Shown here piece after piece: positions 33,743-46,141 of a stretch of DNA of 64,000 bases; positions within the stretch are counted from its first letter, which is position 1, and the number at the start of each line of letters is the position of its first letter. The position numbers and the translations under genes are program-made. The stretch covers positions 1 to 64,000 of the forward strand of contig JAWLHK010000020.1 of assembly GCA_041690355.1 (NCBI GenBank). The letters are read 5' to 3'. The DNA is from JAWLHK01 sp041690355 [NCBI: bacterium]. Its GTDB lineage: Bacteria; J088; JAWLBW01. The notes under the pieces are model-generated. The model worked only from the letters and a program-made list of their open reading frames with translations. It did no database searches and was not told the origin of the DNA.

Positions 33743-35482
33743 ATGAGTCGCGTCATCGGAGTCGATCTCGGAACGACCTATTCGTGCGTTGCGGTGGTCG
33801 AGAACGGGAAGCCGAAGGTCATCCCCTCGCGCCACGGCGAGAACACGATCCCGTCCATCGTGGCCCATGACAGCAAGGGTAACCGGCTGGTGGGCGCCGC
33901 GGCCAAGCGCCAGAGCGTCACGAATCCCAAGGATACGATCTACGGCGCCAAGCGCCTCATCGGCCGCAGCTTTCAGAGCAACGTCGTCGAAACGATCAAG
34001 AACCGCTTCACCTACGATATTGTTGAAGGCGAAGGGCACGAAGCGGCGATCGAAGTGGCCGGCCACCACTACGAGCTGACCGACATCTCGGCCCAAATTC
34101 TCGAAGAGATCCGCAACGTCGCGCAGGATTACCTCGACGAAAAGATCACGCGGGTGGTCGTCTCGGTTCCCGCCTACTTCAACAACAAGCAGCGCGAAGC
34201 CGTGCGCAAGGCAGGCGAGAAGGCCGGACTGCAGGTTCTGCGCATCATCAACGAGCCGACGGCCGCCGCGCTCGCTTACGGCTTCGGCAAGAAGCTGAAA
34301 GAGAAAATCTGCATCTACGACCTGGGCGGCGGCACGTTCGACGTCACGGTGCTCGAGCTGTTTGAAGATGTCTACGAAGTCATCGCCGTCGGAGGAGATT
34401 CCTTTCTGGGCGGTCTCGATTTCGACGAAACGCTCGCCGGCTATCTCATCGACGAGTTCAAGAAGGCCGAAGGGGTCGACCTCTCGGCTGATCGGCTTGC
34501 CGTGCAGCGAGTGCGCGATGCGGCCGAAAAGGCCAAGCGCGACCTTTCGACGGCGGGCGAAACGATGGTAAGCCTGCCCTTCATCACGATGGTCAACGGG
34601 CAGAGCAAGAATCTCGAAGTGCGCGTTTCGCGCGAGAAGTTCGAAGAGCTCACCAAGCCTCTGCTCGACCGCACGATGGACATCCTGCGCCAGACGATGG
34701 CTGAGCGCAATCTGAAGCCGACTGATGTCTCCGACGTCGTGCTCGTGGGCGGGCAGACGCGCATGCCGGCGGTGGCGCGCCGCATCGAAGAGCTGTTCGG
34801 CAAGCCGGCCCGCAAAGGCGTCCATCCCGACGAGGTGGTCGCGCTCGGGGCGGCCATTCTGGCGAACGCCCTCGAAAGCGGCCAGAATCCGGTTACCCTG
34901 GTCGACGTGACGCCGGCGAGCATCGGCATCGGCATGGCCGGCGGCAAATTCAAGAAGATCATCGGCAAGAACACGGCCATCCCGTGCGAACGCACGTACA
35001 CGCTTGCGACCAGCCGTGAGAACCAGCCGGCCATGCGCATCCGGGTCTTCCAGGGCGAAGATCCGATGGCGACCGCCAACGAATATCTCGGCGAATTCGT
35101 CTTCTCGGGTCTGCGCAACGGTGCTGCCGGCAGCGTCAAGGTCGAGGTCAAGTTCAAGCTCGACAACGACTGCCTGCTGCACGTTTCGGCCCGCGACCCC
35201 GACACGGGTACCGAGATGACGCATACCTTCTCGACCGAAGCCGCCGAGAGCCGCGAAACCTACCGCGCCGACAAAGTCGTCTCGTCCCAGGGGGAGGCAC
35301 CCACGCCGCAGGGGACCGCCACGGCTACGGCGACGCGACCGGCTGCAGCTCCGGCGCAGACCCGTCCGGCTGCTCCGCCTCCGGCGAAGCCCGCCGCCCG
35401 GCCGGCCGTCATCACCGCCAAGGCCCCCGAGCCCGAGAAGAAACCGGGCTTTCTGGCGCGCCTGTTCGGCAAGAAGGGCTGA
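33743..35482 (+). CDS. Hsp70-family protein lacking the helical lid
   Basis: 579 aa. The nucleotide-binding domain is complete: 'VIGVDLGTTYSCVAVVENG', 'VVVSVPAYFNNKQREAVRKA', 'INEPTAAALAYGFG', 'IYDLGGGTFDVTVLEL' and 'VVLVGGQTRMPAVARRIEEL'. The beta-sandwich substrate domain is recognisable ('NTAIPCERTYTLATSRENQ', 'VFQGEDPMATANEYLGEF'). The usual 100-residue alpha-helical lid is missing. Instead there is an 80-residue Pro/Ala linker and the C-terminus 'KKPGFLARLFGKKG'. No grpE or dnaJ is nearby. It is not the housekeeping DnaK; similar lidless Hsp70s occur in myxobacteria. Start ATG 33743. Confidence 0.85.
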   Translation: MSRVIGVDLGTTYSCVAVVENGKPKVIPSRHGENTIPSIVAHDSKGNRLVGAAAKRQSVTNPKDTIYGAKRLIGRSFQSNVVETIKNRFTYDIVEGEGHEAAIEVAGHHYELTDISAQILEEIRNVAQDYLDEKITRVVVSVPAYFNNKQREAVRKAGEKAGLQVLRIINEPTAAALAYGFGKKLKEKICIYDLGGGTFDVTVLELFEDVYEVIAVGGDSFLGGLDFDETLAGYLIDEFKKAEGVDLSADRLAVQRVRDAAEKAKRDLSTAGETMVSLPFITMVNGQSKNLEVRVSREKFEELTKPLLDRTMDILRQTMAERNLKPTDVSDVVLVGGQTRMPAVARRIEELFGKPARKGVHPDEVVALGAAILANALESGQNPVTLVDVTPASIGIGMAGGKFKKIIGKNTAIPCERTYTLATSRENQPAMRIRVFQGEDPMATANEYLGEFVFSGLRNGAAGSVKVEVKFKLDNDCLLHVSARDPDTGTEMTHTFSTEAAESRETYRADKVVSSQGEAPTPQGTATATATRPAAAPAQTRPAAPPPAKPAARPAVITAKAPEPEKKPGFLARLFGKKG

Positions 35483-35494
35483 TCCCGACGCGCC

Positions 35495-37114
35495 ATGCGT
35501 TTGTGTTCTGCCCCGCTGCGCTTTCAGGCCTGCGCGGCTTTCCTGGTCTCGATTTTCCTTCTTCTGGCGCCTGCCCGAGCGGTCGCGGCTGCGGGCTTCG
35601 ACGAGCAGGCCTGGCGCCTGCTGACGGTCAGCGATCCGCTGCAGGCCGTCGACCAGATGCGCGCGCGCATCCAGGAGCACTCGCTCACCCCTGCTGAGCG
35701 GGCCCGCGCCCATGTGCTGCTCGGGGCGCTGCTCGGCGAACAGCTCGGCGATCTGGCGGGGGGCGCCGACCACTACCGCAAAGCGCTCATGCTCGAGCCG
35801 TCGAGCGCTGACAGCGCCGACGTGCGCTATGCGCTGGCGCTTCTGCTCATCTCGTCGGGACAGTACGGCGAAGCGCGCAGAGAGCTCGCCTACCTGCTCA
35901 AGCAGATGCCGAACCACCCCCAGGCGTTTTCTATCCGGGCGACCCTGAGCGACCTCGAGGGGCGAAGCGATCGGCCGCAGGCCCCACGACCGGTCTCCCC
36001 GCTTCCCGAGAAGAAGCTGCTCCCCGGCCTGGGCACGGCGACGCCGGTCGCTTCGCCGCCCCAGACTTCGCGGGAGCCCTCGGTTCGAGTGCTCGTGCAT
36101 CGTGCCCCCTCGCTGCGCATCGCGAGCGAAGGCAGCCTGTTTCTGTATGACGCCTCCGGAAAGCTGCTGACGCGACAGGCGCCGCCGCTGCACTGCGCGA
36201 CCGCTGGCGCCGGGGTACGGTGCGGCGAACATGCCGCGGCGGCCCTCCAGATCATTCCCGCGCGCGGACGGCACTTGACCCTGAACGGCAAGGGGTACCG
36301 CGGCGTGCTCGTCCTGCACGCCGAGGCGCAGAAGCTGATCGCCGTGAACCGGCTTCCGGTCGAGCGCTATCTTTATGGCGTGCTTCCGCGCGAGGTGCCG
36401 CACGACTGGCCGATCGAAGCGCTCAAGGCGCAGGCCGTGGCCGCGCGCACCTACGCCTACAGCCAGATGCAGCGGGCGAACGGCCTCCCCTACGACGTCG
36501 AAGCCACGGTCATGAGCCAGGTCTACGGCGGCCTCGACGGCGAACAGCCTGCAACGAGCCGCGCGGTCGATGAAACGGCGAACGAGATCCTGACGTGGAA
36601 CGGGCAGAGCGTCATTGCCTACTTTCACAGCCACAGCGGCGGCCGTACGGAAGATCCGGCCAACGTGTGGGGGGCGAGTCTCCCCTATCTCGTCAGCCGC
36701 GACGACCCGTACAGCCTGCAAGGTGATCCGATGCGCTGGCAGGCCCGGTTCCACTGGCGTGACGTCCGCGCAAGGCTCGAACGCGCTTATCCGCATATCG
36801 GCAGGCTGCGGGGCATCGCCGTTGGCGCCCGTGCAGGCAAGCGGGCGGTCAAAATGAAGCTCGTCGGCACCCGGAGTTCCGAAATGATTTCGGCCAACCG
36901 TCTGCGCATCCTGCTCGGTCCGGCCGTGCTCAAGAGCACCGCCTTTGAAATGAAGCGCAATGATCGCCAGGTCGTGTTCAGCGGCACCGGATACGGTCAC
37001 GGCGTCGGGTTGAGCCAGTGGGGTGCCTATGCCATGGCCTCGGCGGGCAAAGGGTACCGTGAGATTTTGAGTTTCTATTACCACGGTGTTACCATACAGC
37101 CGGGCTCCCGTTGA
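35495..37114 (+). CDS. SpoIID/LytB-domain protein with N-terminal TPR region
   Basis: 539 aa. A signal peptide in the first 35 residues is followed by TPR-like helices at about 45-145 ('ERARAHVLLGALLGEQLGDL', 'DVRYALALLLISSGQYGEAR'). A Pro-rich linker leads to a SpoIID domain: 'LPVERYLYGVLPREVPHDW', 'EALKAQAVAARTYAYSQMQ', 'SHSGGRTEDPANVWG' and 'YGHGVGLSQWGAYAMA'. SpoIID enzymes are lytic transglycosylases acting on denuded glycan strands. In non-sporulating diderms this implies peptidoglycan remodelling in the periplasm. It follows the Hsp70-like gene by 12 bp. Confidence 0.88.
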   Translation: MRLCSAPLRFQACAAFLVSIFLLLAPARAVAAAGFDEQAWRLLTVSDPLQAVDQMRARIQEHSLTPAERARAHVLLGALLGEQLGDLAGGADHYRKALMLEPSSADSADVRYALALLLISSGQYGEARRELAYLLKQMPNHPQAFSIRATLSDLEGRSDRPQAPRPVSPLPEKKLLPGLGTATPVASPPQTSREPSVRVLVHRAPSLRIASEGSLFLYDASGKLLTRQAPPLHCATAGAGVRCGEHAAAALQIIPARGRHLTLNGKGYRGVLVLHAEAQKLIAVNRLPVERYLYGVLPREVPHDWPIEALKAQAVAARTYAYSQMQRANGLPYDVEATVMSQVYGGLDGEQPATSRAVDETANEILTWNGQSVIAYFHSHSGGRTEDPANVWGASLPYLVSRDDPYSLQGDPMRWQARFHWRDVRARLERAYPHIGRLRGIAVGARAGKRAVKMKLVGTRSSEMISANRLRILLGPAVLKSTAFEMKRNDRQVVFSGTGYGHGVGLSQWGAYAMASAGKGYREILSFYYHGVTIQPGSR

Positions 37115-37187
37115 ATCGGCAGACGGGCCCGGCACGGCAGCCGGCGGGCAGAGGGTTCGGCGGCCCACCTTACACGGCAGTTCTCGG

Positions 37188-37481
37188 ATGGAAACTCACT
37201 GCGCGGCTTGCGGAAAGCCGATTACCGTTGATCTCCCCGTGGGGCGGCGCGACGAATGCCGGCACTGCGCGGGCGATCTGCATGCCTGCATCCAGTGCGC
37301 AAGTTTCGATGCACGCGGCGGTATCTGCAGAGAGCCCCATGCCGAGCCGCAGCGGGATCGGCAGGCCGCCAATGCCTGCGAGTGGTTCCGCTTTGCGGGA
37401 TCGAAGGTGGCGGGCGCGGCCGGACCTTCGAAAGAAGAGCTGCGAGCGGCCGCCGAAGCGCTGTTCCGCAAGAAGCCGTGA
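37188..37481 (+). CDS. Small cysteine-rich zinc-ribbon protein
   Basis: 97 aa. Cys pairs 'HCAACGKPI', 'DECRHCAGDLHACIQC' and later single Cys residues suggest one or two zinc ribbons. The C-terminal 'GPSKEELRAAAEALFRKK' is helical. Similar small proteins accompany enoyl-CoA hydratase or DUF genes in deltaproteobacteria but lack a known role. Start ATG 37188. It ends beside the hydratase gene. Confidence 0.65.
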   Translation: METHCAACGKPITVDLPVGRRDECRHCAGDLHACIQCASFDARGGICREPHAEPQRDRQAANACEWFRFAGSKVAGAAGPSKEELRAAAEALFRKKP

Positions 37482-37507
37482 ACCCGGAGCCTACGTTGAG
37501 GACCGAC

Positions 37508-38284
37508 GTGAACAAAGAAGTGTTGATTGAGCGCCGCAATGCGGTTTCCATTCTTACCTTGAACCGCCCCGACGCGTACAATGCGCTCGGCATCTCGATC
37601 GCAGAGCAGTTTGCCAACGCGATCATTGACGAGGGAACCGATCCGGATGTGCGCGTGCTGGTCGTGACTGGCGCCGGCAAGGCCTTTTCGGGCGGCGGCG
37701 ACATCAAGGGCATGCAGGAGTACATGAGCGGCGACCCGGTCCTCTTCTTCAAGCGCCTGGTCATGTACCTGAATGCGGCCATCCTCGAGATGACGCGCCT
37801 CGAGAAGCCGATTCTCGGGGCCATCAACGGTATTGCCGCCGGAGCGGGCCTCAGCGTGGCCCTCTGCTGCGACATGCTCTTTGCCGCTGAAAGCGCCCGC
37901 TTCGACGCCGCCTATCACCGTGCCGGGGTCGTTCCCGACGGCGCGGCTTCGTTTCTGCTGCCGCGCACGCTGGGCTATCACCGGGCCATCGAGCTGATTT
38001 TCAGCGACCGGGCCCTCTCGGCACAGGAGGCGCTCGACTGGGGATTGATCAACCGCGTCGTGCCCGATACCGAACTCATGCCGCATGTGCTGGCGTTTGC
38101 TGAAAAGCTGGCCTCGGGCCCGATGACCGCGCTGGGGACGGCGAAGCGCCTCTTTCTCGAAGGCATGCAGAATACGCTGGAGTCGACCCTGGAGATTGAG
38201 CGCCAGGCGATTGCCGCGCGCGGGCGCACCGAAGAGTTCCGCCAGGCGGTGTCGCGGTTCATGAGCCGGGGGCGAAAAGACTGA
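37508..38284 (+). CDS. Enoyl-CoA hydratase/isomerase family protein
   Basis: 258 aa from the GTG at 37508, which has TTGAGGA upstream; a GTG at 37478 overlapping the previous stop is the alternative. Crotonase fold: 'VSILTLNRPDAYNALG', oxyanion-hole block 'GAGKAFSGGGDIKGMQEY', second block 'INGIAAGAGLSVALCCDMLF', and 'VVPDGAASFLLPRTLGYHRA'. The Asp rather than Glu in 'VPDGA' and the absent hydratase Glu pair point to an isomerase-like or divergent activity on acyl-CoA. Its stop overlaps the kinase start. Confidence 0.88.
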   Translation: MNKEVLIERRNAVSILTLNRPDAYNALGISIAEQFANAIIDEGTDPDVRVLVVTGAGKAFSGGGDIKGMQEYMSGDPVLFFKRLVMYLNAAILEMTRLEKPILGAINGIAAGAGLSVALCCDMLFAAESARFDAAYHRAGVVPDGAASFLLPRTLGYHRAIELIFSDRALSAQEALDWGLINRVVPDTELMPHVLAFAEKLASGPMTALGTAKRLFLEGMQNTLESTLEIERQAIAARGRTEEFRQAVSRFMSRGRKD

Positions 38285-40038
38285 TGGATGCAGAGGTCCG
38301 GCGGCAACTTGATCTGCAGTCGCTGGGTCCCTTCGACCCGCGCGGTTTCGACCGGACCCTGCTCGACGACCGGGAACTGCGCGATTACCTGCCAGCCCTC
38401 CGGTTTCTGACCTACATCTTCATCTTCGGCTCGTCGCTCTGCCTCACGCTGCTGAGCATCTTCGGCCTGCTCGTGGCGCCGCTCTGGACGGTGCTCCTCA
38501 TTCCCCTGGGCTGCTGGAGCTATGTCACCATCGCCGCCCGCAGGATGCGCGACGAGCCGCGCCGCTTTCACGTTCACACCACGTTCGCGGCTGCCGTCAG
38601 CACGTTGCTCTTCGTGCCGTTCGCGCGCGAGCCGGTTTCGACGCTCATGGTCTTCGTCGAGCTGGCCTTTCTCGCCCATTGCCTCTTCGCCTCGACGCCG
38701 CGCATGGCGCTGCGCCTGTGGGTGCTCGTGCTCGCGTCGATCTTCGGCGTCCGCGTTGCGCAGACCCAGCTGGGCAGCCCGGTCGGCCTCGCGCCGTATC
38801 CGGTGAACTGGGCGGCCATGATGGGTGTCGGCTGGGTGCTCGTGGTCGGCTTTCTCGTCGTGTGGATGCTTACGTATTCCGTCTGGCAGCAGAAGCTGCG
38901 GGGGATGCAGGCGCAGGCCGAACTCGATCGCGCCTATCAGGATCTGCGCGCGCTCGAGCGTTCGCGCAGCGAATTCCTGAGCTCCATCACGCACGATCTG
39001 AAGACGCCGCTCGTTACGATACACGGTTATCTGGACCTCGCCCTGCGGCAGCAGATTGCGCCCGGTCTCGCCCAGGGGCTGCGGGTGGCGAAACGCAACG
39101 CGACCCGCCTGCAGCACCTGATTGAAGACCTGCTGCTGGCGGCGGATCCGCAATCGGCCCGCACCCGGCTGCGCTTCGAGCAGGTGTCGCTCGCCGAGGT
39201 CATCGAAGAAGAGCGGGCCAGCTTTCACAACCTGGCCGGCTCGAAACAGCTGCAGATCGTCATGCGCACCGAGGGGGCGCCGGTGGCGTGGGCCGATCGG
39301 CAGCGGGTCGGCCAGATTCTGGGGAACCTGCTCGACAATGCCATCCGTTTTTCGCCCGAGCGGGCGACGGTCGAAATCGGCGCCGCGCCCGACGGCCCCG
39401 GCGAGACGCGGATGTGGATTCAGGATGCCGGCCCGGGCATTCCCCCCGAGCACATCAAGCACCTCTTCGAAACGCACTACATTCGCGCCCAGGACGAGCG
39501 GGCGAAACCGGGGATGGGGATGGGCCTGGTCATCTGCCAGCGCCTTGCCACCGCCATGGGCGGACGCATCTCGGTCGAAAGCCGTCCGGGGCAGGGAACC
39601 CGCTTCGACATCGTTTTTCCCACGCGCGAACCGGGCCGCGTCGAAACGGCGCCGGCCGACCGGCGCCGGGCCCTGGTGCTCGACGACGAGAGCGACGTGC
39701 TCGAACTCGTCGCCTACCACCTGCGCACGGCGGGCTTTGATCCGGTTCTCATCCAGAACGGTACGGCCGCCCTGGAAAGGGCCATGCAGGAGGATTTCGA
39801 GCTCATCCTGCTCGACGTGAACGTGCCCGGCCTGACGGGGGTCGAGGTGTCGCGGCGGCAGCGCGAGGCGCGCCGTCAGGGCAAGATCCTGCTGTTTTCG
39901 GCGCTCATCCGCCACGACGCAGAACGCCTGCTGCTCGAAGCGCGCGCCGACGGTTTTCTCCCGAAACCATTCGGCTTCGAGCAGATCGCGCAGGTGCTCT
40001 CCGAAGCGGCCCAGGACGGCACTTCGGCCGTGAACTGA
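38284..40038 (+). CDS. Membrane sensor histidine kinase with C-terminal receiver (hybrid)
   Basis: 584 aa. Residues about 40-215 hold five or six membrane helices with no periplasmic sensor domain. HisKA: 'LSSITHDLKTPLVTIHGYLD' near residue 232, with His as the phosphorylation site. HATPase: 'ILGNLLDNAIRFSPERA', 'IQDAGPGIPPEHIKHLFE' and 'GMGMGLVICQRLATAMGG'. The C-terminal receiver at about 460-580 has 'LVLDDESDVLELV', Asp in 'ELILLDVNVPGLTG', and Lys in 'ADGFLPKPFGFEQI'. The start overlaps the hydratase stop (TGATG). Input is probably membrane or lipid related, inferred from architecture only. Confidence 0.92.
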   Translation: MDAEVRRQLDLQSLGPFDPRGFDRTLLDDRELRDYLPALRFLTYIFIFGSSLCLTLLSIFGLLVAPLWTVLLIPLGCWSYVTIAARRMRDEPRRFHVHTTFAAAVSTLLFVPFAREPVSTLMVFVELAFLAHCLFASTPRMALRLWVLVLASIFGVRVAQTQLGSPVGLAPYPVNWAAMMGVGWVLVVGFLVVWMLTYSVWQQKLRGMQAQAELDRAYQDLRALERSRSEFLSSITHDLKTPLVTIHGYLDLALRQQIAPGLAQGLRVAKRNATRLQHLIEDLLLAADPQSARTRLRFEQVSLAEVIEEERASFHNLAGSKQLQIVMRTEGAPVAWADRQRVGQILGNLLDNAIRFSPERATVEIGAAPDGPGETRMWIQDAGPGIPPEHIKHLFETHYIRAQDERAKPGMGMGLVICQRLATAMGGRISVESRPGQGTRFDIVFPTREPGRVETAPADRRRALVLDDESDVLELVAYHLRTAGFDPVLIQNGTAALERAMQEDFELILLDVNVPGLTGVEVSRRQREARRQGKILLFSALIRHDAERLLLEARADGFLPKPFGFEQIAQVLSEAAQDGTSAVN

Positions 40039-40062
40039 CCCCGTTTTCCGGGCTTCGCGCTC

Positions 40063-40092
40063 TTGACACTCCAATCCCCGGCTTTCTACAAT
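40063..40092 (+). promoter_or_regulatory. Strong sigma-70 promoter of glyQ-glyS-ppdK
   Basis: TTGACA at 40063-40068 and TACAAT at 40087-40092 with an 18-bp spacer, near consensus. A 50-nt leader precedes glyQ; no T-box is visible. Confidence 0.8.
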
Positions 40093-40148
40093 AAGGGATT
40101 CATGACCGAGCGCCCCGGCAGCGTTTTTTCTCCTCAGCCAGGACTCCA

Positions 40149-41027
40149 GTGACCTTTCAGCAGTTGATCCTCGCCCTGCAGACCTACTGGGCGAAACAGA
40201 ATTGCGTCATCCAGCAGCCGTACGACATGGAAGTCGGCGCCGGCACGTTTCACCCGGCGACCCTGCTGCGCGTGCTTGGCCCAGAACCGTGGAATGCGGC
40301 CTACGTGCAGCCCAGCCGCCGACCGACCGACGGACGTTACGGCGAGAATCCGAACCGGCTGCAGCACTACTACCAGTTCCAGGTCATCATGAAGCCGAGC
40401 CCGCTGAACATTCAGGAGCTCTACCTGAACAGCCTGCGCGCCTTCGGCATCGATCCATTGGAACATGACATCCGTTTCGTGCGCGACGACTGGGAGAGCC
40501 CCACGCTCGGCGCCTGGGGGCTCGGCTGGGAGGTCTGGCTCGACGGCATGGAGATCACCCAGTTTACCTACTTCCAGCAGGCGGGCGGCATCGATCTGAA
40601 ACCGGTCACGGTTGAAATTACGTACGGAGTCGAGCGCATCGCCATGTACCTGCAGGGGGTGAACTCGGTCTACGATCTCGTGTGGACTCCCGGCGTGACC
40701 TACGGCGATGTCTTTCACCAGAACGAAGTCGAAGGGTCGACCTTCAACTTTGAAATCGCCGACACCGCGCTGTACTTCCAGCTCTTCGACCAGTTCGAGC
40801 GCGAATGCAACCGCGTGCTCGATGCCGGCCTCGTGCTCCCGGCCTACGAGTACTGCCTCAAGTGCTCGCACTCCTTCAACATCCTCGATGCCCGCCGCGC
40901 CATTTCGGTTACCGAGAGGCAGCGGTTCATCGGCCGGGTGCGCGCGTTGGCCAAGCGCTGTGCCGAAGCTTACGTCGCCCAGCGCGAGCGGCTCGGCTTT
41001 CCGATGCTGAAAGATCGGGCGGCCTGA
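40149..41027 (+). CDS. glyQ: Glycyl-tRNA synthetase alpha subunit
   Basis: 292 aa, GTG start. The alpha chain of the (alpha beta)2 enzyme holds the class II catalytic core for glycine activation. Characteristic: '[20 protein letters not shown]', '[19 protein letters not shown]', '[20 protein letters not shown]', '[17 protein letters not shown]' and '[19 protein letters not shown]'. The beta-subunit gene follows after 9 bp. Confidence 0.98.
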   Translation: MTFQQLILALQTYWAKQNCVIQQPYDMEVGAGTFHPATLLRVLGPEPWNAAYVQPSRRPTDGRYGENPNRLQHYYQFQVIMKPSPLNIQELYLNSLRAFGIDPLEHDIRFVRDDWESPTLGAWGLGWEVWLDGMEITQFTYFQQAGGIDLKPVTVEITYGVERIAMYLQGVNSVYDLVWTPGVTYGDVFHQNEVEGSTFNFEIADTALYFQLFDQFERECNRVLDAGLVLPAYEYCLKCSHSFNILDARRAISVTERQRFIGRVRALAKRCAEAYVAQRERLGFPMLKDRAA

Positions 41028-41036
41028 GGAGAATCC

Positions 41037-43142
41037 ATGCCCGAACTGCTTTTTGAAATCGGTTGCGAGGAAATCCCCGCCGATGCCGTCGCCGGCGCCA
41101 TCGCCGGTCTGCGCCAGCAGGCGCTCGAACGCTTTCAGTCGGCGCGGCTCGCGGTCGACCCGGCGTGCGTGCATGTCTGGTGCACTCCGCGCCGCCTGAC
41201 GCTCGCCGTCGAAGAGCTTCCCGCCGCGCAGCCGGCCGTTGAAGAAGAACTGACGGGCCCCCCGTGGAAGGTGGCCTTCGACGCCGAAGGCAAGCCGACC
41301 AAGGCGGCCGAATCCTTCGCCCAGCGCAATGGCGTGCCGGTCGCGAAGCTGCAGCGCATCGCGACCGACAAGGGCGACTATGTCGGCGTCCGGCGCAAGC
41401 TGAAGGCCGAGAAGACCGCGAAGCTGCTCCCCGGCCTGCTCGGGGAACTGATTCGTTCGGTTCCGTTTCCCAAATCGATGCGCTGGGGCGCTCACGATGA
41501 AACCTTCGTGCGCCCGGTGCATTGGCTGGTCGCCCTGTTCGACGGTCGCCGCATCCACGTCGAGTTCACGGGCATCCGCAGTGGAAACAAGACGCGCGGG
41601 CACCGCTTTCTCGCGCCGAAGTCTTTCGCGGTGTCGTCGATCGACGACTACCGGACGAAACTCGAGGCCGCCTTTGTCGTCGTCGATCAGGATGAGCGCA
41701 AGCGGCGAATCGCCGAGCAGGCTGCGGCGCGCGCGGCCGAGGCCGGCGGGCGGATCAAGGAGGCCCCCGAGCTGCTCGAGCAGGTGACGCATCTTGTGGA
41801 GTGGCCCAACGCCCTGCGGGGAACGATTGAGGAGCGGTTTCTCGAGATCCCCGCCGAAGTCATCAGCACGTCCATGGCCGATCACCAGCGCTACTTCTCG
41901 GTCGTCGCCCCCGACGCACGCCTGTTGCCGTTCTTCGTCACCATCAGCAACATGAAGACCGACGCGCACTCCGAGAAGATCATTCTCTCGGGGAACCAGC
42001 GTGTACTTGCCGCGCGTCTCTCCGACGCCGCTTTCTTCGTGCGTGAGGACCTCAAGCGTCCGCTCGCCGAACGCACGGTCGACCTGAAGACGATTACCTT
42101 CCAGGCGAAGCTCGGTTCCTCCTACGAGAAGTACGAGCGCTTCGCGAAGCTGGCCCGCGACTTCAATCTCCTTCTCCGCCGCGTCGACGAACCGGCGCTC
42201 GATAGGGCGGCGCTCCTGGCCAAGGCCGATCTTACGACGGGCATGGTGGGCGAATTTCCCGAGCTGCAGGGCGACATCGGCGCCGAATACGCCCGCCGTC
42301 AGGGCGAGCCGGCCGATGTCGCGCAGGCGGTTGCCGATCACTACCGGCCGCGCTTTGCCAGCGACGCGCTGCCGCAGGGCGACCTCGGCGCGCTGGTTGG
42401 CCTCGCCGATCGCATCGATACGGTCGTCGGCATCTTCGGCATCGGCCTCATGCCGACCGGTACGGCCGACCCGTTCGCGCTGCGCCGCAACGCGCTCGCG
42501 ATACTCAACATTCTGCTCGATCGCCGTTACGATCTGCACCTGAGCGCCATGGTCGATCTGGCCCTCGATCTGCTGGAACCGAAGCTGACGCGTGCGCGCG
42601 CCGACGTGCGCAACGACGTTCTCCAGTTCTTCCGCGGGCGCTACGAGAACCTGCTGCGCACGCAGGGGATGGCGCTCGACGAAATCGAGGCCGTACTCGC
42701 GCGCGGGTTCGACGACGCGGTCGACGCGCGCGACCGTATCGGCGCGCTGCACCGGTTCCGCCAGGACCCCGCCTTCGAGGCGCTCGCGACGGCATTCAAG
42801 CGGGCCGCGAACATCGTGCAGAAGGAGCTGGGCGGCCAGCCTGCGGCAGCGGTCGAGGCCGCGCTCTTCGAGCACGATGCCGAACGCGATCTGCTCGCGC
42901 GCCTCGACGCAGACCAGGGCGAGATTGCCCGGCTGTTCGCCGAACGAAAATATGAAGATGCCCTGCGGGTCGTGAGCGGCCTGCGGGAGCCCGTCGACCG
43001 GTTTTTTACGGACGTGCTGGTCGTCGCTCAGGACCCCCGGGTCAAGGCGAACCGCCTCGCGCTGCTGGCGAAGCTGCGCGGGCTGTTCGATTCCTTCGCC
43101 GATTTCACCCGCCTCGGGGGCGGAGCCGCGTCCGGCAGCTGA
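41037..43142 (+). CDS. glyS: Glycyl-tRNA synthetase beta subunit
   Basis: 701 aa. The beta chain recognises tRNA-Gly. 'LLFEIGCEEIPADAVAGAI' at the N-terminus, 'DKGDYVGVRRKLKAEK', 'FPKSMRWGAHDETFVRPVHW', 'VEWPNALRGTIEERFLEIP', 'SMADHQRYFSVV' and 'HYRPRFASDALPQGDLGAL' are all standard. The anticodon-binding C-terminus includes 'FFTDVLVVAQDPRVKANRL'. The ppdK gene follows after 13 bp. Confidence 0.97.
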   Translation: MPELLFEIGCEEIPADAVAGAIAGLRQQALERFQSARLAVDPACVHVWCTPRRLTLAVEELPAAQPAVEEELTGPPWKVAFDAEGKPTKAAESFAQRNGVPVAKLQRIATDKGDYVGVRRKLKAEKTAKLLPGLLGELIRSVPFPKSMRWGAHDETFVRPVHWLVALFDGRRIHVEFTGIRSGNKTRGHRFLAPKSFAVSSIDDYRTKLEAAFVVVDQDERKRRIAEQAAARAAEAGGRIKEAPELLEQVTHLVEWPNALRGTIEERFLEIPAEVISTSMADHQRYFSVVAPDARLLPFFVTISNMKTDAHSEKIILSGNQRVLAARLSDAAFFVREDLKRPLAERTVDLKTITFQAKLGSSYEKYERFAKLARDFNLLLRRVDEPALDRAALLAKADLTTGMVGEFPELQGDIGAEYARRQGEPADVAQAVADHYRPRFASDALPQGDLGALVGLADRIDTVVGIFGIGLMPTGTADPFALRRNALAILNILLDRRYDLHLSAMVDLALDLLEPKLTRARADVRNDVLQFFRGRYENLLRTQGMALDEIEAVLARGFDDAVDARDRIGALHRFRQDPAFEALATAFKRAANIVQKELGGQPAAAVEAALFEHDAERDLLARLDADQGEIARLFAERKYEDALRVVSGLREPVDRFFTDVLVVAQDPRVKANRLALLAKLRGLFDSFADFTRLGGGAASGS

Positions 43143-43155
43143 AGGAGCAAGTACT

Positions 43156-46056
<2,901 letters not shown>

Positions 46057-46077
46057 TCCCGCGGGCGGACTTTTGGA

Positions 46078-46115
46078 ACGGGCGTCTCCTGCCGGGGGCG
46101 TCCGTTTCTTTCTTT
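46078..46115 (+). terminator. Intrinsic terminator after ppdK
   Basis: ACGGGCGTC...GGCGTCCGT, a 9-bp stem with two G-T wobbles, followed by TTTCTTTCTTTC. Placed between convergent genes. Confidence 0.75.
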
Positions 46116-46141
46116 CACAACGCGCGCCTCTTCTCGGGGCC

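Noticed and set aside
33695-37168. An 1157-aa open frame on the minus strand
   Set aside because: Antisense of the Hsp70-like and SpoIID genes, composition typical of GC-driven shadow frames.
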